Positions 43,562-52,139 of a stretch of 64,000 nucleotides of DNA are shown here, one piece after another. Position 1 is the first letter of the stretch. Every line of letters starts with the position of its first letter. The stretch covers positions 2,170,001 through 2,234,000 of the forward strand of contig NZ_BCNB01000006.1 in the NCBI RefSeq assembly GCF_001485575.1, in the 5' to 3' direction. The DNA comes from Haloarcula sp. CBA1127 (GTDB lineage Archaea > Halobacteriota > Halobacteria > Halobacteriales > Haloarculaceae). The translations under genes were made by a program, and so were the position numbers. Below the pieces are notes generated by a model, which had not been told where the DNA came from, ran no database searches, and saw only the letters and a program-made list of their open reading frames with translations.

Positions 43562-44217
43562 CCGTCGCTCCGTGCGTCTTCAATGGCGGCCCGGACTGGT
43601 TCGTAGGCGATTTCTCTCAACTCGACTTGCTCGCCGTTGACGTACACGGCTGGCGTTCCCCCAACGCCGCGGTCGATACCGGCTTCGCGGTCACCGGAAA
43701 CTGTCGGGCGGTACAGTTCTCCCGTCGCGGCCGCTCGAACCGTCTCGCCGTCGATGTCTATGCCTTCCGTTAGGTCGGCGTAGGTGTCCGGCCCCAGCTG
43801 GCTCTGGTTCGCGAACAGGCGCTCTGAGTAGGTGAAGAAGGCCTCGTCGCCGACGTTGTCCTGCACGGCGCGCGCGGCGCTTGCGGCCTGCCACGAGGCG
43901 TTCTTGTCGACCGGAACCGGGAAGTCGTGGAACTCGTAGCGGATGGTTCCATCAGTGAGGTAGTTCTCCCGAATCTGCGGGTAGACGGACTCCGAGTAGG
44001 TCGCACAGTGTGGACAGGCGTAGTCTTCGTACACCGCAACCGTAACGTCGGCCTCTGGGTCGCCCGCGACGGGCGTCGAGAGCGGCTGGCCCGGTGCGGG
44101 CGTCGGCGTCGCCGTCTCTGTTTCGGCCGACTCAGAACCGCCGCCGGCACATCCGGCTAGCGCGCCGAGGGTAACGGTCGTCGCCGAGAGAACGCTACGG
44201 CGAGTGAATCGGGTCAT
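43558..44217 (-). CDS. DsbA-like thioredoxin-fold lipoprotein
   Basis: A 219-residue exported oxidoreductase. N-terminal MTRFTRRSVLSATTVTLGALAGC has a twin-Arg-like start and a lipobox. The CPHC active site is at about residue 70 (YEDYACPHCATYSE), and the cis-Pro region is GTPAVYVNG. It should catalyse disulfide exchange outside the cell membrane. It is the first gene of a pair with trm56, an odd partner. Confidence 0.87.
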   Translation of the reverse strand: MTRFTRRSVLSATTVTLGALAGCAGGGSESAETETATPTPAPGQPLSTPVAGDPEADVTVAVYEDYACPHCATYSESVYPQIRENYLTDGTIRYEFHDFPVPVDKNASWQAASAARAVQDNVGDEAFFTYSERLFANQSQLGPDTYADLTEGIDIDGETVRAAATGELYRPTVSGDREAGIDRGVGGTPAVYVNGEQVELREIAYEPVRAAIEDARSDG

Positions 44218-44334
44218 AACCGACCCTCACAGGGGAAGCTATAAAACGACGTTGTCATCTGTTACGTGCCTACCGACTCCACCGGAATCGGCCGCGACCA
44301 CAACGTTTTTTCTCGCCTGGGAAGCATCGCACCT

Positions 44335-45261
44335 ATGGACGTATCAGAGAAGCGAATAGTCGTTACCGGCGGGGCAGGCTTTATCGGGTCGCATCTGGTT
44401 GAGCGCCTCGTTCCGGACAACGACGTCGTCGTCGTCGACAACGAAGCGAACGGGCAATCCGAGTGGGTCCATGAGGGTGCAACCTATCTGGACGGTGACC
44501 TCACCGACCCCGATGTCGTCGCTGAGGCTATCACGAGCGATGTCGACCTCGTCGTTCACCTCGCGGCGTCGAAGCTGGTCGACACGGACACCCCTCGCCG
44601 CCAGTTCGAGGACAACAGCGATATCACGTACAACATTCTCGAACAGATGCAGGAAGCCGGCGTCGAAAACCTCGTGTTTACGTCGTCGTCCACGGTATAC
44701 GGCGAAGCACCGCGACCGACTCCGGAGGATTACGCGCCGCTTGAGCCAATCAGTGTCTACGGCGCGACGAAACTCGCCGAAGAGTCGCTCGTCTCGACGT
44801 ACGCCCACAGCCACGACATCCAGTCGTGGGTGTTCCGGTTTGCGAACATCGTCGGCCCGCGCCTGCGCGGTGCGGTCATCCCCGACTTCATCGAAAAACT
44901 CACCGATGACCCGTCGACGCTGACGATTCTCGGTGACGGTCGTCAGGAGAAGTCCTATATGCACATCTCCGAGTGCATCGACGCGATGCTGTTTGCCGTC
45001 GAACACGCCGACAAGGACCACAACGTGTTCAACCTCGGCACGCGGACGACCACATCGGTCGACCGCATCGCCACTATTGTCGCTGACGAGATGGATATCG
45101 ACCCTGAATATGAGTACACCGGCGGTGACCGCGGCTGGACGGGTGACGTGCCGCGAATGCGTCTCTCCGTCGACAAGCTCTCGGCGCTAGGCTGGGAACC
45201 CGAACAATCGAGCGACGACGCCGTGCGGCAGTCGACCCGCGAACTGCTCGAAGAACTCTAA
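44335..45261 (+). CDS. NAD-dependent nucleotide-sugar epimerase/dehydratase
   Basis: A 308-residue extended SDR. NAD site TGGAGFIGSHL (residues 11-21), Ser in TSSSTVYGEA and YGATK (Tyr-x3-Lys). DFIEKLTDDPSTLTILGDGRQEKSYMHISECIDAM matches UDP-glucose 4-epimerase-like proteins. ATG 44335 starts at the first strand. It could feed sugars to the S-layer N-glycan, but the substrate cannot be read from the sequence. Confidence 0.88.
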   Translation: MDVSEKRIVVTGGAGFIGSHLVERLVPDNDVVVVDNEANGQSEWVHEGATYLDGDLTDPDVVAEAITSDVDLVVHLAASKLVDTDTPRRQFEDNSDITYNILEQMQEAGVENLVFTSSSTVYGEAPRPTPEDYAPLEPISVYGATKLAEESLVSTYAHSHDIQSWVFRFANIVGPRLRGAVIPDFIEKLTDDPSTLTILGDGRQEKSYMHISECIDAMLFAVEHADKDHNVFNLGTRTTTSVDRIATIVADEMDIDPEYEYTGGDRGWTGDVPRMRLSVDKLSALGWEPEQSSDDAVRQSTRELLEEL

Positions 45262-45269
45262 GGGCGGAC

Positions 45270-45725
45270 TTAGGCCGGGTACGTACCGTTCAGCTGTGAT
45301 TTTTCGATGACGTGGCCGCTGGCCGCGTCGTACACGTCATCCTTGTCTGCCGCCGGGGAGAGATCGAGCGTCGTGTCTAGCGCGTACAGGAGGAACCGAT
45401 ACGTGTGCTCTCGGTCCGGCGGATTTGGACCGCCCCAGCCGACCTCGCCGAAGTCGTTCTGTCCTTCTGTGGCCTCGTCGGGCACCCACCCCTCCGGTAT
45501 CCGACCAATATCTGGCGGGATTTTCCAGACGAGCCAGTGGTCCCACACCTTTCCGGCCGGCTCCTCGGCGTCCGGGTCGTCGACGATGAGGAGGAGTGAC
45601 GACGCGTCCGACGGGACGTTTTTGATTTCTAGCGGTGGGTTCGTGTTTGCCGCCGAGTAGCCGTGTTCCTCGGGGATACGGTCCCCGTCGTCGAAGGCCG
45701 GACTTCGGAGCTGTAGGTCTGCCAT
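45270..45725 (-). CDS. YbhB/YbcL family PEBP-like protein
   Basis: A 151-residue phosphatidylethanolamine-binding-protein-like fold. ADLQLRSPAFDDGDRIPEEHGYSAANTNPPLEIKNVP, IVDDPDAEEPAGKVWDHWLVWKIP and GPNPPDREHTYRFLLYALD are the family core. ATG at 45725 begins at the first strand. Cytoplasmic, function unknown in archaea. Convergent with the epimerase gene (8 bases between stops). Confidence 0.88.
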   Translation of the reverse strand: MADLQLRSPAFDDGDRIPEEHGYSAANTNPPLEIKNVPSDASSLLLIVDDPDAEEPAGKVWDHWLVWKIPPDIGRIPEGWVPDEATEGQNDFGEVGWGGPNPPDREHTYRFLLYALDTTLDLSPAADKDDVYDAASGHVIEKSQLNGTYPA

Positions 45726-45800
45726 GTCGGGAGATATGACAGGCAAACAGAAAAACGTCGTCCCGGCAGCCATTTGCGGCTCCGCGCCGAACCGCCGGAC

Positions 45801-46556
45801 GTGCAGGTCGTGGGCTACCGCGCGCGAGTCGACGAACACGCCGCGCTCCTGTTGGCCGAGGACGGAAGCGTGACTACTGAGCGATTAGACCCGGGCACCG
45901 AACTCTCGTACACGCTTGGCGAGCGCCACTGTGCCGGCGCAGTCGACGACGATAGACATTTTCACTGTGACAACGACCCCGCACCGTACTGCCCGGAACA
46001 CACCGACATCTGGCCGTGTGCCCGCTGTACCGGGGACTGCAACAAGCCCCTCGACACTTGCGACGAGGAACACGCGGTGTATCTGGCAGCGTTCGCGCCG
46101 GATGTGATCAAGGTCGGTGTCACCCGCTCTTGGCGACTGGAAACGCGGCTCCGTGAACAGGGGGCTGACAGGGCCGCCCACCTCCGGACCGTCGCCGACG
46201 GTCGTATCGCCCGACAGGTCGAGGCCGACATCGCCGTCGAGTTGGGCGACCGGGTCAGAGTCCCCACGAAGATAGCGGGATTCGACCAGTCCGTCGACGC
46301 GGACTGGTGGGCCTCGCTCTGTGAGCGCTACGACCCGCTGGCGACCTACGACTTCGAGTACGACCTGTCCCTCTCGGACCGTCCGATGGCCGAAACCCTG
46401 GCGACGGGGACCGTCCAGGGAACGAAGGGACGAGTTGCCGTACTGGAGAACAACGGCAGTATCTACGCCGTCGACCTCCGACAGCTCGTCGGGTACGAAC
46501 TCTCGGACGGCGGAACCGACCGCGACCTCCAGTCGAGCCTCGGCGCGTTCGGGTAA
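45801..46556 (+). CDS. DUF2797 family protein
   Basis: A 251-residue protein with a zinc-binding-like Cys/His cluster: RHCAGAVDD, HCDNDPAPYCPEH, CARCTGDCNKPLDTC (about residues 40-90). AFAPDVIKVGVTRSWRLETRLREQGA, a GIY-YIG-like stretch, follows. I chose GTG 45801 (VQVVGYRARVD) as the usual family start. A TTG at 45774 is also open. Nucleic-acid binding is plausible, role unknown. Confidence 0.8.
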   Translation: MQVVGYRARVDEHAALLLAEDGSVTTERLDPGTELSYTLGERHCAGAVDDDRHFHCDNDPAPYCPEHTDIWPCARCTGDCNKPLDTCDEEHAVYLAAFAPDVIKVGVTRSWRLETRLREQGADRAAHLRTVADGRIARQVEADIAVELGDRVRVPTKIAGFDQSVDADWWASLCERYDPLATYDFEYDLSLSDRPMAETLATGTVQGTKGRVAVLENNGSIYAVDLRQLVGYELSDGGTDRDLQSSLGAFG

Positions 46557-46603
46557 CACCGGGCGGTCGGCGTCGCTGTAATCCGCACTTGACAGTACAG
46601 AAG

Positions 46604-46612
46604 ACATTTAAA
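46604..46612 (+). promoter_or_regulatory. TATA-like element of the PGF-CTERM gene
   Basis: CATTTAAAC region about 25-30 bases before the GTG at 46635, consistent with a leaderless transcript. Confidence 0.4.
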
Positions 46613-46634
46613 CGCGGCTGTTGCCCATCCTCGT

Positions 46635-47648
46635 GTGCGACGTGAAACCCTCCTGACCGGTGGCGTGGTCGTGGTCGTCCTGACCATGCTCATCGGTGCA
46701 ACAGCGGTCCCCGGCGCGCTCTCCGAACCCGAGGATAACGTTCGCGAGAGCTATCTCGACCTCCGCGAGACGACCATCGAACCGGCGTCGGTCGACGGCC
46801 AGACAGTGACGCTCGCCATCGACGCCCGGCTCTCGCACCGCGGCGGTCCCGCCGAGAACGTCACCGTCGAGACGCGGGCCATCGACGCGGACACCGGCCT
46901 CGTCGCGACGACGACGCGACAGTCGGTCGGCACAGTCGAAGGGGAACGAGAGGTATCGGTGCGGTCAAACATCACGGTCGAGCGGACGGGCGGCTATCGG
47001 ATCGATACTATCGTCTACGAAGACGGGAACCGCATCGAGACCGGCCAGCAGTCCGTCCAGAACGTCGATGCCCTCACACCGGCGTACGCCCGCAGTACCG
47101 TGACCTTCCAGCGCTTCGAGAACGCCGGCGTGCCGCTCGATTCCATCACCTATCGGATCGACGGCGTTTCGGACAACCAGACGACGCTGAACGTCTCGGT
47201 GTACGTTACGAACGCCGGCAACAATCCGTCTGATGACCTCTCGCTGCGGCTCCGGGCACGCCAGGCGGACTCGAACGTTATCGCCGATGAGTCGAGCGTT
47301 CGGGTTGGCCAGATCCGTCCCGGCCGAACGGAGATCGTCAGAACCCAGCTAACGGTGCCTGACGACTACAACTACTGGCTCGACGGGATGTTGCTCTCCG
47401 ACGGCGTCATCGTCGGAACCGAGAGCTCCCCGGCGAACCTCCATCCGACGGAGCGGCTTCAGGAGAACGAAACTAGACAACAGGTCGGCTTCCAGTCCAG
47501 CGATTTCGAGCAGGACCGGCCGGAAGAGCAGGGGATGGACGAACCACAGCAGACCTCGGCCGAGGGTCCCGGCTTCACGGCGTTGCTCGGACTGATTGCG
47601 GTCCTCGCAAGCGCCCTTCTCATCGCACGGAGACAGACCAATGAGTGA
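46635..47648 (+). CDS. Exported surface protein with PGF-CTERM anchor (DUF7490-like)
   Basis: A 337-residue secreted protein. It has an N-terminal membrane/signal segment (about residues 8-28) and two tandem beta-sandwich-like domains with many NxS/T sites. The C-terminus GPGF then a membrane helix then ARRQTNE is the PGF-CTERM tripartite signal, cut and lipid-anchored by archaeosortase A. The start is GTG 46635. It overlaps the next gene by 8 bases. Function unknown. Confidence 0.78.
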   Translation: MRRETLLTGGVVVVVLTMLIGATAVPGALSEPEDNVRESYLDLRETTIEPASVDGQTVTLAIDARLSHRGGPAENVTVETRAIDADTGLVATTTRQSVGTVEGEREVSVRSNITVERTGGYRIDTIVYEDGNRIETGQQSVQNVDALTPAYARSTVTFQRFENAGVPLDSITYRIDGVSDNQTTLNVSVYVTNAGNNPSDDLSLRLRARQADSNVIADESSVRVGQIRPGRTEIVRTQLTVPDDYNYWLDGMLLSDGVIVGTESSPANLHPTERLQENETRQQVGFQSSDFEQDRPEEQGMDEPQQTSAEGPGFTALLGLIAVLASALLIARRQTNE

Positions 47649-47943
47649 CACCTCCAACACCGACGCAGTGGCACAGGACACCGGCGCGGCGACCGACGAC
47701 GCTGTCGGCGAGACCGATGACGACTCGGGCCCCGCGATAGCTATCTACGCGCAGTGGGCGGTGTTCGCTATTCTCACGCTCGTGGCACTCATCGCGACAC
47801 TACAGTTCTACTTCTCCGCGTCGTCGGCGATTGATACGTTCGTCACCGACAGATATCGGCCGCTGTTCAATGCGGCGTTCAATCTCGCCGTCGTGCTCGG
47901 CTGCGGGCTGGGGCTCTCGGTACTGGTCCGACGGCTCGCCTGA
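47641..47943 (+). CDS. Small membrane protein (DUF8060-like)
   Basis: A 100-residue protein with an acidic N-terminus (residues 1-30), two membrane segments (about 33-55 and 72-96), then RRLA. It overlaps the PGF-CTERM gene by 8 bases, so the two are coupled and may interact at the membrane. Family recalled as DUF8060 with low certainty. Confidence 0.7.
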   Translation: MSDTSNTDAVAQDTGAATDDAVGETDDDSGPAIAIYAQWAVFAILTLVALIATLQFYFSASSAIDTFVTDRYRPLFNAAFNLAVVLGCGLGLSVLVRRLA

Positions 47944-48034
47944 GCCCGTCCCCAGCCATATCAGGTACCCACAGTCGGCGTTTCAGTAATCCGAGGTTTC
48001 AGGCACCTGTCAGCCATACGTCGAGAAGGATATC

Positions 48035-49084
48035 ATGACCCGACGACGCGCGACGCGGCGACGATTCCTGGCGAGTTGTAGCGCCATCGCCGGTGTGGGT
48101 CTGGCGGGCTGTACCGGCGGCGACGAGTCGACCGCAACTGACTCAACGCCGTCGCCCACCGACGACGGCAGTGTCACACCCGCAACGACAACCGACGAAC
48201 CGACGGCGACCGACACCGCGACAGCGACGCCGGACCAAGCAGCCGTCGAGACGCTCGTCTCGGTCGGCGGCGACCGTGTGCCCGAGAATCTGGCGCTCGG
48301 TCCTGACGGTGGCCTGTACTTCGGTATCACGGCTGGCGAGGTTCGGCGCGTCCCTGCAGCAGAGACCGGCGCGACCGGCCTTTCCCTCGAAGATACCGAA
48401 CAGATTGCGACGCTGCCCGGCGCGATTGGCGTCGAAGCAGCGCCCGATGGGACGGTGTACGTCGCCGTCGCCACGCAGGACGACCAGGCTGGCGTCTGGG
48501 AAGTCCCACCCGACGGCGGCGCGGCACAGCTTGTCGGCATCAGCGGGTTCCCGAACGACATCTACTACGACAATGACCAGGAGCGCCTGCTGGTGACTGA
48601 ATCGCAAAACGGCGTGGTCTACGCGGTCACGACCGACGGTGAGCGGTCGACCTGGCTGGACGACGACCGGCTGGACACGGAGAGTTTCGGCGCGAACGGG
48701 ATCACCCGCGACGCCGACGGCGATATCTACGTCGCGGTGACGCGAGCCCCCGAAGAAACTGGCAGGCTGCTCCGCGTTCCGGTCGAGTCGGACGGCGCTG
48801 CCCGCGACCCCTCGATGTTCTTCGAGGGCGAGGCGATATTCGGAGCCGACGGGATTACCAGCCGGGACGGGGACATCTACGTCGCGGCCAACAGCCAGAA
48901 CCGCGTCGTCCGAGTGACTTCGGCTGGGACCACGGACGCCGTTGCAACGGCGGACGACGGTTTGGTGTTCCCCTCGGACGTGCTCTTCGGGACCGGCGAC
49001 CAGCGGGGGTCGCTGTTCATCTGTAACTTTGCAAACCAGTCGCCCGAAGACGGCGCGATTCTCCGGACTAGCGTCCCTCGCTGA
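48035..49084 (+). CDS. Exported SMP-30/gluconolactonase-like beta-propeller lipoprotein
   Basis: A 349-residue Tat lipoprotein: MTRRRATRRRFLASCSAIAGVGLAGC, then a Thr/Asp linker to about residue 60. The repeated strands (NLALGPDGGLYFGI; GITRDADGDIYVAV; GITSRDGDIYVAANSQNRVVRV) form a six-blade-like propeller typical of SMP-30/NHL proteins. It may act on lactones or be a binding protein. No neighbour clarifies it. Confidence 0.78.
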   Translation: MTRRRATRRRFLASCSAIAGVGLAGCTGGDESTATDSTPSPTDDGSVTPATTTDEPTATDTATATPDQAAVETLVSVGGDRVPENLALGPDGGLYFGITAGEVRRVPAAETGATGLSLEDTEQIATLPGAIGVEAAPDGTVYVAVATQDDQAGVWEVPPDGGAAQLVGISGFPNDIYYDNDQERLLVTESQNGVVYAVTTDGERSTWLDDDRLDTESFGANGITRDADGDIYVAVTRAPEETGRLLRVPVESDGAARDPSMFFEGEAIFGADGITSRDGDIYVAANSQNRVVRVTSAGTTDAVATADDGLVFPSDVLFGTGDQRGSLFICNFANQSPEDGAILRTSVPR

Positions 49085-49150
49085 CCGACCGTTTATCGAG
49101 TCTGTCTTCGGACGACAACCCTTTTCAGCGGCCCAACCAAATCCGAGCAT

Positions 49151-49585
49151 ATGGCAGACGATGAACCTGAAGACGCTGGCGAATCGGCGGACGCGACAGA
49201 GGAAGGCGGCGAGGAGAAGTCCTTCCGCGAGCGAGTCGAGGAGATCCGACAGCAGCGCGCCGAGGAGCGTGAAGAAGGCGAGGGCGACGGCGACGAGATG
49301 AGCCGCGAAGAGCGCATGGAAGAGATGATGGGCGGTGGCGGCGGCCCCGGCGGCATGGGCGGGGGCAACCCCTTCGCACAGATGATGGGCGGCATGATGG
49401 GTGGCGGCCCCGGCGGTCCCGGTCCGGGTGGCCCCGGCGGCATGGGCGGCGGCCCGCCAAGCCAGCACGAGGAATCGGGCGGCAGCGACAACGAGGAACT
49501 CACGCGCGAGATGCGAAAGCTCCGAGACGAAGTCCACGATATGCGGCGCTCGCTCGACCGCATCGCCGACGCGCTCGAAGACTAA
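49151..49585 (+). CDS. Acidic protein with a Gly/Met/Pro low-complexity core
   Basis: A 144-residue protein: acidic helical N-terminus (KSFRERVEEIRQQRAEEREEG), a core at about residues 60-100 of repeated GGMGGG and GGPGGP units with several Met, and a C-terminal coiled coil (TREMRKLRDEVHDMRRSLDRIADALED). It has no signal peptide. The layout is like condensate-forming or scaffold proteins, but no function is known. Confidence 0.7.
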   Translation: MADDEPEDAGESADATEEGGEEKSFRERVEEIRQQRAEEREEGEGDGDEMSREERMEEMMGGGGGPGGMGGGNPFAQMMGGMMGGGPGGPGPGGPGGMGGGPPSQHEESGGSDNEELTREMRKLRDEVHDMRRSLDRIADALED

Positions 49586-49735
49586 CGGAACACGACTTGC
49601 CGACGTTTTTGCGGACGAACGGGACAGAGTCATCCAAATCCCACCGATAGCATCCGCTCAGCATCGAATAGCGATAGGGTGACATGAGTCTCTGAACGGG
49701 GCCAACAAGAGCCGAAAAAGACGGTCTCCCAGTCG

Positions 49736-51982
49736 CTACATATCGTCAAACGAGACACCGGTAATCTCGAACCGTGCGCCGCCGTCAGCACTGTCGTGGA
49801 CGCTGATCTCCCAGCCGTGCGCCTCCACGACCTGCCTGGCGATACTCAGCCCGAATCCAGTCCCCTCCGTGCTCGTCGAGTAGCCGGCTTCGAACACGGT
49901 GTCCCGGTCGGCTTCGGGGATGCCGGGGCCGTCGTCCGCGACGTAGAACCCGTCGGCTACCGCCCCGACCGTCACGGTCACGTCCGGCCCGGCGTGCTCG
50001 ACCGCGTTCCGAACGAGGTTCTCGAATAGCTGTTTCAGACGGCTCTCGTTTGCCAGGACAGTCCGGTCGATGTCGGTGACGAGCGTGGCATCGGCCGTCT
50101 CGACGTTCGTCCAGCAATCTTCCACGAGCGGTGTGAGCGCAACCGGTTCGGGGTCTGTCACGGTCTCACCGTCCTGCGCCAGTGTGAGCAGATCAGTTAG
50201 CAGTGTGTCCATCCGCTCGTGTGCTCGCTCGACAGCGGCCAGATGCTCACTTTGGCACTGCTTGCGTGCCAGTTCCAGTCGTCCTTGCGCAACGCTCAGC
50301 GGATTTCGCAGGTCGTGTGAGACGACGCTGGTAAACGCTTCGAGCCGGTCATTGTGCTGTTCGAGTTCCCGCTGGTGGTCGCGCAACTGTTCGGTTCCCT
50401 CGACCTGCTTGAGTGCGCTGGTGACGTGTCCGGCCAGAATCTCTCCAAGGACGACGTCCTGCTGGTCGAACGCCGCGGCCGTTTCCGAGCCGGCCAGCAG
50501 GATGCCGTGCTCGCCGAGCGGGAGATATAGTTCGCTTTTGATCAGCGTGTCCGGGTTGTAGATGTCCGGGTCGGCGTGGACGTCATCGACGGCGAGTGCG
50601 TCGCCGGACTCGTAGACGCGCCACGCAATGCTGTCTCCGGGCGTGAAGGTCGGCAAATCGTTTAGCAGGTCGTATATCGCGTCGGAGGCGGCGACCGGTT
50701 CGAGCGTCTGTTCGTCCTCGTTGTAGAGGTGGATCGTATTCGCTTCGAGTCCCAGTACAGTGCGGGCCGTCTCGACGCCGATTTCGGCCACTTTCTCGCG
50801 CGTGTCAGCCTGGAGCAGGTCCTGCACCGACTCGCTGAGAGCTTTGAGGCGGCGTTCGTGTTGTTTCCGTTCGGTAATGTCCCGTTGGAACCCAACGTAG
50901 CTGACGACCGTTCCGTCGTCGTCGCGGACTGGGGCGATAGACACCTGATTCCAGAACATCGTCCCGTCCTTCCGGTAGTTCCGGAGTTCGACCGACACAG
51001 GTTCCTCCTCATCGATGGCCGCCCGCATCGCGTCGACCGGCTCGGACTCGGTCGCCTCGCCCTGCAGGAACCGGCAGTTTCGGCCACGCACCTCCGACTC
51101 TGTGTAGCCGGTCAGCTCCAGAAACCGCCTGTTGGCGTAGGTTATCGGGGTCCCATCCTGCTTGGGGCCGGTCATTATAATGCCGATAGGGGCCTCGTTC
51201 ATGGCGCGTTTGGTCCGTGAGAGTTCCCGTTCGCCGTCTCGCCGCTCAGAGATGTCACGGACCGTACAGACCAACTCACCGCGGTCGGTCTGCGCGAGTA
51301 CGTGGTCTTCCGTGAACGTGCTCCCGTCGGCACGGAGTCCTGTCGTCGTCCCGCTCCAGTACCCGGTGTCCTGAACTGTCGGGATGATCTCGTCGTTGAT
51401 CCGTGGTATGTCTTCCTCTTGATACAGCAGTTCCCAGTGCTCACCGACCATCTCGTCAGGTTCGTAGCCGTAGAGGTCCGCGTACGCTTCGTTGACGAAG
51501 ATGAACCGTCCGTCTTCGTCGAGGATGCTGATCCCCTCCTGTGCAGTCTCGATAGCGTCGAGTTGGCGGTTGCGCTCGCGCTTGACGCGCTGGGACTCGA
51601 CAGCGTTGGTGATTCTGTTCGCGAGCACCGCGTACTGGTCGGTGCCGCTCTCCTTCTGCAAATAATCGGTGACTCCGGCCGAGATAGCATCGCTTGCGAT
51701 TTCCTCGGACCCTTTGCCGGTGTAGAGAATAAATGGAATCGATCCGTACTCCTCGCGGACGACTTCGAGGAACTGGATGCCGCTCCGCTCGGGCATATCA
51801 TAATCGGAGACGACACAGTCGATATCGTTGTCGGCCAGGATTTCCAGCCCCGCTGTGGCGCTCGTCGCAGTCTGGACATCTAGCCGATCGTCCTCACGTT
51901 CGAGAAACGTCGCCGTCATATCGGCAAACCCCGGCTCATCATCGACATGAAGAATACAGATAGTGTCAGCGAGATTAATCAT
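49736..51982 (-). CDS. Sensor histidine kinase with receiver, PAS, LOV and GAF domains
   Basis: A 748-residue cytoplasmic kinase. Domain order: receiver (1-125; phospho-Asp60 in VVSDYDMP, Lys110), PAS (140-250), LOV-type PAS (260-372) with GRNCRFLQG (adduct Cys303), RKDGTMFWN and VGFQRDIT, GAF (about 385-525), HisKA (His556 in VVSHDLRNPLS) and HATPase (GFGLSIARQV). All LOV flavin motifs are present, so it should sense blue light through FMN. Start ATG 51982 (MINLADTICILHVDDE) or 52003. No partner regulator is adjacent. Confidence 0.88.
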   Translation of the reverse strand: MINLADTICILHVDDEPGFADMTATFLEREDDRLDVQTATSATAGLEILADNDIDCVVSDYDMPERSGIQFLEVVREEYGSIPFILYTGKGSEEIASDAISAGVTDYLQKESGTDQYAVLANRITNAVESQRVKRERNRQLDAIETAQEGISILDEDGRFIFVNEAYADLYGYEPDEMVGEHWELLYQEEDIPRINDEIIPTVQDTGYWSGTTTGLRADGSTFTEDHVLAQTDRGELVCTVRDISERRDGERELSRTKRAMNEAPIGIIMTGPKQDGTPITYANRRFLELTGYTESEVRGRNCRFLQGEATESEPVDAMRAAIDEEEPVSVELRNYRKDGTMFWNQVSIAPVRDDDGTVVSYVGFQRDITERKQHERRLKALSESVQDLLQADTREKVAEIGVETARTVLGLEANTIHLYNEDEQTLEPVAASDAIYDLLNDLPTFTPGDSIAWRVYESGDALAVDDVHADPDIYNPDTLIKSELYLPLGEHGILLAGSETAAAFDQQDVVLGEILAGHVTSALKQVEGTEQLRDHQRELEQHNDRLEAFTSVVSHDLRNPLSVAQGRLELARKQCQSEHLAAVERAHERMDTLLTDLLTLAQDGETVTDPEPVALTPLVEDCWTNVETADATLVTDIDRTVLANESRLKQLFENLVRNAVEHAGPDVTVTVGAVADGFYVADDGPGIPEADRDTVFEAGYSTSTEGTGFGLSIARQVVEAHGWEISVHDSADGGARFEITGVSFDDM

Positions 51983-52139
51983 AGCTCTGTCTGGTAGGGT
52001 CACATTACAGGATGGTGCGTTAAAAGATCATCTCCAATTACGAAAGCTGACATATCCCCGTCGCGAACTGACGATCTCCACTATCTTGCGGCCGGCGGTC
52101 GACCTTTACTCGGTGGTCTTGTGGGGCTATCGTACGTCG

